Assembly (NCBI GenBank): GCA_050011895.1 | Contig: JBEKIF010000038.1 | Location: forward strand, 1-39,002 | DNA length: 39,002 nt | Reading direction: 5' to 3' | Origin: DATBGO01 sp050011895 | GTDB lineage: Bacteria > Actinomycetota > Actinomycetes > Streptosporangiales > Streptosporangiaceae | Shown here: positions 25,713 through 33,277 of the stretch, piece by piece | Layout of the letters: every line of letters starts with the position of its first letter | How positions within the stretch are numbered: the first letter of the stretch is position 1 | Program-made: the position numbers and the translations under genes | Notes under the pieces: generated by a model | Database searches by the model: none | What the model was told of the DNA's origin: nothing | Seen by the model: the letters and a program-made list of their open reading frames with translations, nothing else

Positions 25713-27296
25713 TTGAGCATTACCGTCGCCGACGGGCCCGAGGGGCCGCCCGCTGGATCGCGGGCACCGGCTGCGCCGACGACCGTTACCCGCGTGCTGG
25801 GCTGGGCTGCCGCGGCCGCCATCGCGGTCTCCATCGTGCTGATTGCCGCTGTCGCCGCCGCCGGGCCGAGCGCGCTTGTCGCGCCGATCAGGCGGACCTG
25901 GCCGATGCCGCCGTGGTGGTTCGCAGTGAACCCATCAGACCTGCTTTCCGTGGGCGCCATTTATGCCGCCGTGATCCTGGGCACCGCCGGGGTCGCTTGC
26001 GGGCTCCTCGCCGTCCGGCGCGGGGCCAGGCCGAATATCCGCGCCATGCTCGCGGGCGCGGCCGTCGCGGTCGCCGTGCTGACCGTGCTGCCGCCTGCCG
26101 GATCGACCGACAGCATTAGCTATGCGACATACGGCAGAATTGCCGATATCGGGCACAACCCGTACGTCATGACGCCCTCGCAGCTTCGCGCCAGCGGCGA
26201 CCCGGTCGGCCTGCAGACGACCCGGAACTGGGAGAATGACCCGTCCCTGTACGGCCCGCTGGCGACAGCGGCCCAGTGGGGCGCCGCCAAGCTGGGCGGC
26301 ACCTCAATCGGCCGCATCATCTTCTGGCTGAAGCTGCTGTTCGCGCTGGCGTTCGGCGCGATCGCGCTCATCCTCGACCGGGTGCTGCGCGCTGACCCGG
26401 CCGCCCGGGCCCGCGCCCACCTGCTGTGGTCGGTCAACCCGCTGATGCTGTGGGCCGTGCTCGGCGGCGGCCACATTGACGCGCTGGCCGCCAGCCTTGG
26501 GGTGGCCGGCCTCATCATCGCCCGGCCTGGCCCCGGGCGGGCGATGATGATCAGCCCAGGCCGGGCCCTCGCGGCCGGGATGCTGGTTGGTGCCGCGGTC
26601 GCGATCAAGAGCCCGTTCGCCCTGCTCGTCATCGGGCTTGGCTGGGCTCTGCGGCGCTCGCCTGCCGCGCTGGCTGCCGCGGCAGCAGGGATAGCTGTTG
26701 TCCTGGTACCCGGTTATCTCGTGGCCGGGGCCGCGGCCATCAGGGATCTGGCCACCCGCGGCGGCAATCTGGTGACCTTCGACAGCTTCTGGCGCCTGTT
26801 CTACGCGCCGTTCGGCTATGGCACCGAGCCGCGCGGGCTGACCCTCATCGCCGCCCTGGCCTGCGTGGCGCTGGCCGCGCTGCTGGCCTGGCGGCTGCCG
26901 TCTGGCCCGCCCGGGCTGCCAGCCATCAGGCCGGCCCTGGTGGTGGCCTTGGCGTGGCTATTCGTCTGGCCGCTGCAGCGAGCCTGGTACGACGTCATCA
27001 TGTTGGTGCTGCTGGCGATCTTCCCCGCCTCCCGGCTCGACTGGCTGGTCCTGGCCCGGTCGGTGCCCGCCACGCTGGGCCTGGTGGCCGGCGGCGCCAC
27101 CCATCCGCTCAGCCCGTCCTGGTTGCACTGGACCAACCACTACATGGGTACGGCCATGACCCCGGCCGTCCGGCTCGCTGCTGTCGTCGTCCTGCTGCTG
27201 CTGTGCGCGACGGGTGCGTGGAACCCACGACAGCGGCAGGCGGACGGGCTAGGGACAGCGCAGGTTCCGCTGCTGTCAGGCCCGCTTCGGGAGTAA
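25713..27296 (+). CDS. Polyprenol-phosphate-mannose-dependent mannosyltransferase-like (MptA/MptB type) membrane protein
   Basis: Up to 527 residues from a TTG; the start is uncertain because no good ribosome site is visible. It has about 12 membrane helices. The extracytoplasmic segment TDSISYATYGRIADIGHNPY with nearby YGPLA resembles the first loop of GT-C alpha-1,6-mannosyltransferases (MptB-like), where an Asp of the loop is catalytic. Actinobacteria outside Mycobacteriales also carry such proteins, used for lipoglycan or protein mannosylation. The substrate is inferred at family level only. Not clearly in an operon. Confidence 0.82.
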   Translation: MSITVADGPEGPPAGSRAPAAPTTVTRVLGWAAAAAIAVSIVLIAAVAAAGPSALVAPIRRTWPMPPWWFAVNPSDLLSVGAIYAAVILGTAGVACGLLAVRRGARPNIRAMLAGAAVAVAVLTVLPPAGSTDSISYATYGRIADIGHNPYVMTPSQLRASGDPVGLQTTRNWENDPSLYGPLATAAQWGAAKLGGTSIGRIIFWLKLLFALAFGAIALILDRVLRADPAARARAHLLWSVNPLMLWAVLGGGHIDALAASLGVAGLIIARPGPGRAMMISPGRALAAGMLVGAAVAIKSPFALLVIGLGWALRRSPAALAAAAAGIAVVLVPGYLVAGAAAIRDLATRGGNLVTFDSFWRLFYAPFGYGTEPRGLTLIAALACVALAALLAWRLPSGPPGLPAIRPALVVALAWLFVWPLQRAWYDVIMLVLLAIFPASRLDWLVLARSVPATLGLVAGGATHPLSPSWLHWTNHYMGTAMTPAVRLAAVVVLLLLCATGAWNPRQRQADGLGTAQVPLLSGPLRE

Positions 27297-27453
27297 GCAC
27301 TGGATCCCGCACCGGGGCCGCGCCTACCGTGCCGCACGGCGGCAGGGCCGGACGGCAGGGCCGGACGGCGGCAGCGCCGCACGGTAGGCGATCCCCCAGC
27401 AGGTGGCGGCCGAGACCCGCTATCCGCCCGGGTCTCTGGCGCCGGGCCAGCCT

Positions 27454-27605
27454 GATCCGCGGTGCGGCCGCCGTGTGCGCAGAAGGTACCCGATCCGCGG
27501 CTCAGCCGCCGTGTGCGCAGAAGGTACCCGATCCGCGGCTCAGCCGTCGTGTGCGCAGAAGGTACCCGATCCGCGGCTCAGCCGCCGTGTGCGGAGAAGA
27601 TATGG
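27454..27605. repeat. 38-bp tandem repeat, four units, ending at the malic enzyme start
   Basis: GATCCGCGG recurs at 27454, 27492, 27530 and 27568, and AGAAGG (AGAAGA in the last unit) at 27481, 27519, 27557 and 27595: an exact 38-base period. The middle units are nearly identical; the first and last are diverged. In the last unit a few base changes turn the GCAGAAGGTACC segment into GGAGAAGATATGG, a ribosome site followed by ATG. No spacers are present, so it is not a CRISPR array. The rest of the 341-base spacer holds short GGCAGGGCCGGAC-type repeats at about 27340-27370. Confidence 0.92.
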
Positions 27606-27637
27606 AGGACAGCAACCCCCGAGCCGGAGGGACCTGT

Positions 27638-29341
27638 ATGCGGACGGTTTGGCTGGACTCGGACGGCTCCTTGTGCACGACACTGCGCGGCCGCCAGGTG
27701 CTCTCCGATCCCCGGATCAACAAGGGGACAGCGTTCTATGACGCGGAGCGGCACGCGCTAGGCGTCACCGGCCTGATCCCGTCGGGCCACGTTACCCTCG
27801 ACCAGCAGGTCGCCAGGGTCTACGCGCAGTACCTCATGCAGACGAGCGACCTGGCCAAGAACGTGTACCTCACCGACGTGCATGATCGCAACGAAGTGCT
27901 CTTCTACCGGCTCCTGACCAGCCACCTGAGCGAGATGCTGCCGATCGTCTACACGCCAACCATCGGCCTGGCGATCGAGCACTACAGCCACGAATACCGC
28001 CGACCGCGCGGCGTCTACCTCTCCGTCGATCATCCGGAGCTCATCGAGAGCTCGCTCCGCGCGCCCGGCCTGGAAGCGGGCGAGGTAGACCTGATAGTCG
28101 CCACCGACGCCGGAGCCATCCTGGGCATCGGGGACTGGGGGGTCGGCGGGATTCACATCGCCGTCGGGAAGCTCGCGGTCTACACGGCGGCGGGCGGGAT
28201 CAACCCGAACCGGGCGCTGCCCGTCATGCTCGACGTGGGCACCGACCGGCTGAGCCTGCTTGATGATCCGCTCTATATCGGCAACCGCCACCCCCGGGTA
28301 CCTGCCGCCGACTATGACCGTTTCATCGACACGTTCGTGGACGCGGTCGGCCGGCTCTTTCCTGGCGCGCTGTTGCACTGGGAAGACATCGGCATGAGTA
28401 ACGCGAGGCGGCTGCTCGACCGTTACCGGAACCGGCTGCTCACCTTCAATGACGACATCCAGGGGACCGGCGCCGTCAACCTGGCCGCCGTCCTCGCTGC
28501 CGTCAGGGCGGCGGGCATGACCCTGGCAGAGCACCGCGTCGTGATCTTCGGCGCGGGGACGGCGGGTACCGGGATCGCCGACCAGCTGTCCGCCGCCATG
28601 ATGCGCCAGGGGCTGCCGCGGCAGCAGGCCAGGGAGCGGTTCTGGGCGGTCGACAGGCCCGGCCTGCTCACCACGAAGACGCCCGGCCTCAGCAAGTCAC
28701 AGCGGCGGTACGCGCGGGAAGCTGCCGAGGTCGCGGACTGGACGACCGGTCAGCCCTCCGGCGGCATCAGCCTGTCGGAGGTGGTCAGGCGCGTCCATCC
28801 GACGATCCTGATCGGCACCTCGACGGTGGCAGGCGCGTTCACCGAGGAGATCGTCACCGAGATGGCGGCGCACGCCAAGCGGCCGATCATCTTGCCGATG
28901 TCCAACCCGACCTCGCTATCCGAGGCGGCCCCTGCCGATGTAATCCGGTGGACCCGGGGCCGGGCCCTGCTGGCGACCGGCAGCCCCTTCGAGCCCGTGG
29001 ACTACGAGGGCACCCGCTACATGATCGGCCAGGCCAATAACGCGCTGATCTTCCCCGGCCTCGGACTCGGCGTCATCGCCGCCCGGGCCAGCCGGGTGAC
29101 CGACGGAATGCTCGCCGCCGCCGCCCATGCGGTGGCGGACCTGGTCGACACGTCGGCGGCCGGGTCGGAGTTGCTGCCTCGTGTCGCGGAACTGCGGAAG
29201 ACCTCTGCCGCGGTAGCTGAGGCGGTCGCCATGGCCGCAGCCGAGGAGGGCGTGTCAGCTGCCGAGCCAGATGAGCACCTGGAGGATCGCATCAGGGCGG
29301 CGATGTGGCAGCCCGTCTACCGGCCGGTCCGGCCGGTCTGA
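27638..29341 (+). CDS. maeA: NAD-dependent malic enzyme
   Basis: 567 residues from the ATG at 27638 (GGAGG seven bases upstream). An in-frame ATG at 27602 with GGAGAAG upstream is an alternative and would add 12 residues. Family motifs: VIYTPTIGLAIEHYSH-like substrate region, RRPRGVYLS, ILGIGDWGVGGIHIAVGKL, FNDDIQGTGAVNLAA with the metal-binding Asp, the nucleotide fold FGAGTAGTGIADQL, PMSNPTS and ATGSPFEPV. It converts malate to pyruvate and CO2 in the cytoplasm. Length and motifs match the large SfcA/MaeA form. The start lies just beyond the 38-bp repeat array. Confidence 0.95.
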   Translation: MRTVWLDSDGSLCTTLRGRQVLSDPRINKGTAFYDAERHALGVTGLIPSGHVTLDQQVARVYAQYLMQTSDLAKNVYLTDVHDRNEVLFYRLLTSHLSEMLPIVYTPTIGLAIEHYSHEYRRPRGVYLSVDHPELIESSLRAPGLEAGEVDLIVATDAGAILGIGDWGVGGIHIAVGKLAVYTAAGGINPNRALPVMLDVGTDRLSLLDDPLYIGNRHPRVPAADYDRFIDTFVDAVGRLFPGALLHWEDIGMSNARRLLDRYRNRLLTFNDDIQGTGAVNLAAVLAAVRAAGMTLAEHRVVIFGAGTAGTGIADQLSAAMMRQGLPRQQARERFWAVDRPGLLTTKTPGLSKSQRRYAREAAEVADWTTGQPSGGISLSEVVRRVHPTILIGTSTVAGAFTEEIVTEMAAHAKRPIILPMSNPTSLSEAAPADVIRWTRGRALLATGSPFEPVDYEGTRYMIGQANNALIFPGLGLGVIAARASRVTDGMLAAAAHAVADLVDTSAAGSELLPRVAELRKTSAAVAEAVAMAAAEEGVSAAEPDEHLEDRIRAAMWQPVYRPVRPV

Positions 29342-29543
29342 CCCGGGTTAGTGCTGCAGGCGACCGGCCTCCGCTGACCGAGCCATGCGGCCTGGGTGCG
29401 TCGCCGTGAGACCGCACCGCTGAGATGGTCACTGCCAGCACATACACCACCATGAGCACGAACACCACAGCGAAGGCCAGCTGTTCCCATCGCGTGAGTC
29501 GGCCCGCGTGCGCGGGCCGTCGCACGCCACCCCCCCTGAGCAT
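29292..29543 (-). CDS. Small single-helix membrane protein, hypothetical
   Basis: 83 residues from the ATG at 29543, preceded by GGGGGA. A basic N-terminus is followed by one strong membrane helix (LAFAVVFVLMVVYVLAVTI, about 22-40) and an Arg/Pro/Gly-rich tail. The 3' end overlaps the convergent malic enzyme gene by 50 bases, which is uncommon and lowers confidence. Function unknown. Confidence 0.5.
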   Translation of the reverse strand: MLRGGGVRRPAHAGRLTRWEQLAFAVVFVLMVVYVLAVTISAVRSHGDAPRPHGSVSGGRSPAALTRVRPAGPAGRRAATSPP

Positions 29544-29622
29544 GAACTTCCCCCGGCTGAGCAATTCGCCCCGGCACGTCTAACAATCCGCCACCGAGGC
29601 GCTATAGCGTTATTTCCGATAG

Positions 29623-29670
29623 GGCACTTGCCAACAGGCACTTGCCCGGCTGCGACGTCCCCCGTCGCAG
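29623..29670. promoter_or_regulatory. Repeated quasi-palindrome and hairpin in a 430-base spacer
   Basis: GGCACTTGCC occurs twice 14 bases apart (29623-29632, 29637-29646) and is followed by a perfect 8-bp stem hairpin CTGCGACG-tcccc-CGTCGCAG (29650-29670). On the minus strand, TTGGCA within the repeat precedes A/T-rich CGCTATAGCG, which could be the promoter of the small membrane protein. The spacer 29544-29973 is otherwise without a supported gene. Confidence 0.4.
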
Positions 29671-29851
29671 GTAAGTGCAGGTCCGAGGATAGACCAGCGA
29701 TCGGCAGGAGCGCTTAAGGAAAACCGGACCAGGCGGCCGGATGCCAATAGCTGTGAATTCCTACTCCGTTTCTGTACTGGAACGTCCATGATTATTCTTG
29801 TCGCCGCGGGGCGACCGCATTCGGCGGCTATCACCGGCGACGGATACTCGG

Positions 29852-29857
29852 TATGAT
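29852..29857 (+). promoter_or_regulatory. Possible -10 element before the zinc-ribbon gene
   Basis: TATGAT, one base from consensus, sits about 120 bases before the start of the zinc-ribbon gene. The -35 is poor. Confidence 0.3.
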
Positions 29858-29973
29858 CCGCACAGAGATGCGGACGAAACGGTAGGTGCGGTGCGCCACC
29901 GGACAGGTGTTACGAAAGGGACGTACGGGATCTCCCCGGCAGTGGGAGCCCGGCAGGCCTCGGAGCGGGAGAA

Positions 29974-30216
29974 ATGGTACGCAAGCCGGCGCTGGTGACC
30001 ATTGACGGACGGCCGTTCAGGTGCGGGCTATGCCATAACGACGAATTCTTCGATCGGGCGGTCAAGCTCAGCACTGCCGACCCTGAGGTACCCGATCACG
30101 GCGGGGTCAGCCAGTCAGCCACTGGCCTGATCTGCAGCCAGTGCGGTTACGTGCACCTCTTCCTCAGCGACGCCATCGAGTTCTGGAAGCCGGAGCGCGA
30201 GTACAACAAGAGCTGA
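29974..30216 (+). CDS. Small zinc-ribbon protein
   Basis: 80 residues with GGAGCGGGAGAA before the ATG. Two Cys pairs, CGLCHN (about 18-21) and CSQCGY (about 54-57), form a zinc ribbon; the second knuckle followed by VHLFL resembles the predicted nucleic-acid-binding zinc-ribbon proteins of COG3478 (YpzJ-like). No membrane segment. Monocistronic; hairpin A lies 116 bases beyond its stop. The function is not known. Confidence 0.8.
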   Translation: MVRKPALVTIDGRPFRCGLCHNDEFFDRAVKLSTADPEVPDHGGVSQSATGLICSQCGYVHLFLSDAIEFWKPEREYNKS

Positions 30217-30331
30217 GATTGCCGCCCCCTGGCCCGCCCAGGCGTCTTAGCTAAGGCCGGCGCCTCCTGAACCCTCCCGGCCTCAGCCGATTTTCACCAC
30301 AGGAACGGGCCTGCGCCAAGAGAGGATCCAT

Positions 30332-30401
30332 ACTTGTACCGGATTTGGTGGGGACATAACGACTATTTGGTACCGATAAGGCCACCAAATCCGGTACAAG
30401 T
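30332..30401. repeat. Hairpin element A: 20-bp perfect inverted repeat with 30-base loop
   Basis: The left arm 30332-30351 begins ACTTGTACCGGATTTGG; the right arm 30382-30401 is its exact reverse complement. The 30-base loop contains GGTACC. A second element of the same design lies at 34775-34842. There is no T-tract, no clear target-site duplication and no transposase nearby. It lies between the zinc-ribbon gene and the arsR operon. Confidence 0.93.
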
Positions 30402-30508
30402 TGGCGATGCCGTTAAAATCATCATGAAAATGGCCGCTCGTGGTGACCGCTTGTCGCTGCGCATGCTCTGCGCGTGGTGGTTGCGCTCAGCTGAGCTGGT
30501 CGATCCCC

Positions 30509-30540
30509 TTGACAGACCTGTATATCCGTGCAACTATACG
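30509..30540 (+). promoter_or_regulatory. Promoter and operator candidate of the arsR operon
   Basis: TTGACA at 30509-30514 matches the -35 consensus; AACTAT (17-base spacing) or TATACG (20-base spacing) would be the -10. An inverted repeat GTATA-N10-TATAC (30520-30539) overlaps the -10 and is the type of A/T-rich site ArsR/SmtB repressors use. About 140 bases before the arsR start. The rest of the 465-base spacer (30217-30681) holds hairpin A and no supported gene. Confidence 0.55.
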
Positions 30541-30681
30541 GACTTGCGGAGGATGGTCACTGGCAGGAGCGCCCGTCACGGAGGATGGTGACTAGCAAGA
30601 CCGCGCGCCACGGCGGACCTGCGTGGCGGGAGCGCCTCGCGGAGGACGCGCCATGCCGGACTGCCGGACGTGGGGGAGGGC

Positions 30682-31065
30682 ATGTCGCCAGCTAGTCACG
30701 ATCATCCCGTCGACGCGCAGGGGGTCACCGCCGCACGGGAGGGCCTGCTATCGGTCAGCGAGGCTGGCCGCCTGGCCGGCCTGCTCGGAATGCTGGCCGA
30801 TCCGGTGCGATCGAGGATCCTGTTCGCTCTGGTCGCCGCCCGCGAACTGTGCGTAGGCGACCTGGCGCTGGTGCTTGAGGTGACCCAGGACCAGGTGACC
30901 TATGCGCTGAAAATGCTGCGCTTCGCCGGGCTGGTCAGCTACCGCAAGGCGGGCCGCATGGTGTTCTACCGGCTAAGCGAGGGCTTTCCGCATCCGCTGC
31001 TTGAGCATTGCCTGCGCCAGTTGCTGGCCATCGCGGCACCGGAGGTCGATGATGTCCATTCTTAA
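30682..31065 (+). CDS. ArsR/SmtB-family repressor
   Basis: About 127 residues from the ATG at 30682 (GGGGGAGGG directly upstream; GTG at 30670 is possible). It is a winged helix: LADPVRSRILFALV, recognition region LEVTQDQVTYALKMLRFAGL, wing YRKAGRMVFYRL. The classic metal-binding ELCVCDL is ELCVGDL here, so the first Cys stays and the second is Gly. A C-terminal His and Cys (HPLLEHCL) could supply other ligands. It probably represses its own operon until an inducer binds. The stop overlaps the permease start by 14 bases. Confidence 0.9.
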   Translation: MSPASHDHPVDAQGVTAAREGLLSVSEAGRLAGLLGMLADPVRSRILFALVAARELCVGDLALVLEVTQDQVTYALKMLRFAGLVSYRKAGRMVFYRLSEGFPHPLLEHCLRQLLAIAAPEVDDVHS

Positions 31066-32272
31066 TGCGGTTGGGCACGCCCTGGCTGTCGCCGGCTCGA
31101 TGACATGGCAAATCACCTGGTCGCTGATCCTCGGCTTCGGCCTGTCGGCGATCGTCCAGGCGGTGGTCAGGCGCGAGACGATCGTCCGGTTCCTGGGCGG
31201 CGACTCCCCGGCTGCGCTGGCCGCCGCCGCCGGGTTCGGCGCGGCCTCGTCGTCCTGCTCATACGCCGCGGTTGCGCTGGCACGTTCGCTATTCCGCAGG
31301 GGCGCCAGCTTCACGGCGGCGATGGCGTTCGAGATCGCAAGCACCAACCTGGTGATCGAGCTCGGCATCATCCTTGCCCTGCTGATCTCCTGGCAGTTCA
31401 CCCTCGCCGAGTTCGTCGGCGGCCCGATCATGATCGTCGCGATGGCGGTGGCGTTCCGGTTGTTCGTCCGGCGCCAGCTCATCGACGAGGCCAGGCGGCA
31501 GGCAGAACGGGGCCGGGCAGGCTCGATGGAGGGCCACGCCGCCATGGACATGAGCGCCAGGTCAGGGGGCGGCTTCTGGCGCAGGCTGATCAGCAAGGAT
31601 GGCTACACCGCCGTCAGCCACATTTTCGTGATGGAATGGGCGGCCGTCATCCGCGATGTGGTCATCGGCCTGCTGATCGCCGGCGCGGTCGGCGCTTGGG
31701 TGCCTGCGAGCTTCTGGCAGCACCTCTTCCTGACCGGCCATCCGCTCGCCGCCAGGCTGTGGGGGCCGGTCATCGGCCCGGTCATCTCGCTGCTCAGCTT
31801 CGTCTGCTCGATCGGGAACGTGCCGCTGGCAGCGGTTCTCTGGAATGGCGGGATCAGCTTCGGCGGCGTGATCGCGTTCATCTTCGCCGACCTGATCATC
31901 ATCCCGATCCTGATCATCTACCGGAAGTACTACGGCACGAAGATGATGCTGGTCCTGCTCGGGATCTTTTACGGCACCATGGTCATCGCCGGCTACATCG
32001 TCGAGTTCCTGTTCGGCGCCCTCGGCCTGATTCCGGCCCACCGGACCGCGCGGATTGCCGAGCAAGGCATCCATTGGAACTACACCACCATCCTCAACAT
32101 CGTCTTCCTGCTGCTGGCCGCTGCGCTCCTGGCGCGCTTCTACACCTCAGGCGGGGGCCCGATGCTCAAGATGATGGGCGGCAACCCGGATGAGCACTCC
32201 GGCCACGCACACGGCACTCATGGCGGGGCCACGAGTGACCACGCCAGCCAGGCCCACCTGGAGGCACCATGA
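31052..32272 (+). CDS. UPF0718/ArsP-like permease with His-rich tail
   Basis: About 406 residues from the ATG at 31052 (GGAGG six bases upstream). About eight to ten membrane helices in two halves, each with the family repeat: SSCSYAAVALARSLFRRGAS then AFEIASTNLV, and CSIGNVPLAAVLWNGG then FIFADLIIIPIL. These Cys-bearing motifs define the COG0701 permeases, some of which (ArsP) export trivalent organoarsenicals. The middle loop is Met/His-rich (GSMEGHAAMDMS) and the C-terminus is rich in His (DEHSGHAHGTHGG), which suggests metal contact. The ArsR neighbour supports metal or metalloid efflux. The stop overlaps the racemase start (ATGA). Confidence 0.9.
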   Translation: MSILNAVGHALAVAGSMTWQITWSLILGFGLSAIVQAVVRRETIVRFLGGDSPAALAAAAGFGAASSSCSYAAVALARSLFRRGASFTAAMAFEIASTNLVIELGIILALLISWQFTLAEFVGGPIMIVAMAVAFRLFVRRQLIDEARRQAERGRAGSMEGHAAMDMSARSGGGFWRRLISKDGYTAVSHIFVMEWAAVIRDVVIGLLIAGAVGAWVPASFWQHLFLTGHPLAARLWGPVIGPVISLLSFVCSIGNVPLAAVLWNGGISFGGVIAFIFADLIIIPILIIYRKYYGTKMMLVLLGIFYGTMVIAGYIVEFLFGALGLIPAHRTARIAEQGIHWNYTTILNIVFLLLAAALLARFYTSGGGPMLKMMGGNPDEHSGHAHGTHGGATSDHASQAHLEAP

Positions 32273-33021
32273 AGCACCTGGGCATCCTCGCGCACAGCAC
32301 GGAAGGGGCCGCGCTGTGCTTTCGCGCATTCTGCCAGCAGGGCTTCCGCCAGCTCGGTCCCAACGACCATCCGGATGTGACGCTCGACTGCATCGCCCTG
32401 GCCCGCAGCATGCCCGCGTGGAATGAAGGAGCCTACGACTCAGTCCTGGCGACGCTGGCCGAAAGCGTGCAGCGGCTCGCGCGGGCCGGCGCAGACTTCT
32501 TCGTCTGCCCTGACAACACCGCGCATCAGGCTCTCGAGCAACCCGGAGCGGAGCTCGCCCTTCCCGGCCTGCACATCGCCGAGGTGGTGGCCGAGCAAGC
32601 CGCCAGCGACCACCGCAAGCGGGTCGGCGTGCTCGGCACCAGCTACCTGATGGACGGCCCGGTCTATCCCCGTGCGCTCGGCGCCTGCGGAATTACGGCC
32701 GAGGTGCCGGGCCCGGACGACAGGTACCTCGTCAACAAGATCATTTTTGGGGAACTGGTGAACGGAGTGCTTACCGCGAGCGCGCGCCAGGAGTATGTCC
32801 GCATCATCGGGGGGCTCGCGGCCCGCGGCTGCGACGCGGTCGCGCTCGCATGCACCGAGATCCCGCTGCTGGTGACGCCCGGAACCGTGGCGCTGCCCAC
32901 CCTCGACTCGACCCGCCTGCTTGCTCGCGCCGCCTTCGACGTTGCCGTCGGCAGGCGGGAAATGCCAGCGTGGCGCGGCGGACCGGCCGGAGCGTGGCGC
33001 GGCGGACCGACCGGAGCCTGA
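32269..33021 (+). CDS. Aspartate/glutamate racemase-family protein
   Basis: 250 residues, starting inside the permease stop (ATGA). Two catalytic-type Cys are present: FFVCPDNTAH (Cys80) and ALACTEIPLL (Cys195), the two-base pair of PLP-independent Asp/Glu racemases and related hydantoin racemases. HLGILAHSTEGAALCF at the N-terminus is the substrate phosphate/carboxylate loop. The last ~20 residues are two AWRGGP blocks coded by a 24-bp tandem repeat (32967-33014), likely disordered. Its coupling to an ArsR-permease pair is unusual; the true substrate is not known. Confidence 0.88.
   Translation: MKHLGILAHSTEGAALCFRAFCQQGFRQLGPNDHPDVTLDCIALARSMPAWNEGAYDSVLATLAESVQRLARAGADFFVCPDNTAHQALEQPGAELALPGLHIAEVVAEQAASDHRKRVGVLGTSYLMDGPVYPRALGACGITAEVPGPDDRYLVNKIIFGELVNGVLTASARQEYVRIIGGLAARGCDAVALACTEIPLLVTPGTVALPTLDSTRLLARAAFDVAVGRREMPAWRGGPAGAWRGGPTGA
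32967..33014. repeat. 24-bp tandem repeat at the racemase 3' end
   Basis: Two copies (32967-32990, 32991-33014) differing at one base extend the coding region in frame. A shorter related segment, CGGCGGACCGGCCGGA, recurs at about 33062. Confidence 0.85.
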
Positions 33022-33277
33022 CGGCGACGGCCACGGACGCCCCGCCGCCACCCCAGGTGACGGCGGACCGGCCGGAGAGTGACGACGGCCAGGGCGACCG
33101 GGAAGTTCCGCAATTAGGTGCTCGCTCGGTGCTCACCATGCCCACCCCTGGGCATGGCCGGCCGCAGCCGCGATCGTAGACTTGACAGCCTGACCAGGCC
33201 AGATAAAGCCGCTTATCGGGGGGACGCCTGGGATCAGTTGCGACGATGTGGTCGCAGGGCCGTGGTCTGGGGGGATC

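Noticed and set aside
27454..27605. CRISPR array
   Set aside because: Units are directly contiguous, with no unique spacers and no cas genes.
26954..27637. Long N-terminal extension of the malic enzyme frame
   Set aside because: It overlaps the mannosyltransferase gene in another frame and runs through the 38-bp repeats; better starts with ribosome sites lie at 27602 and 27638.
30334..30591. 85-codon frame starting inside hairpin A
   Set aside because: No ribosome site; its start is inside the hairpin arm and it crosses the arsR promoter candidate.
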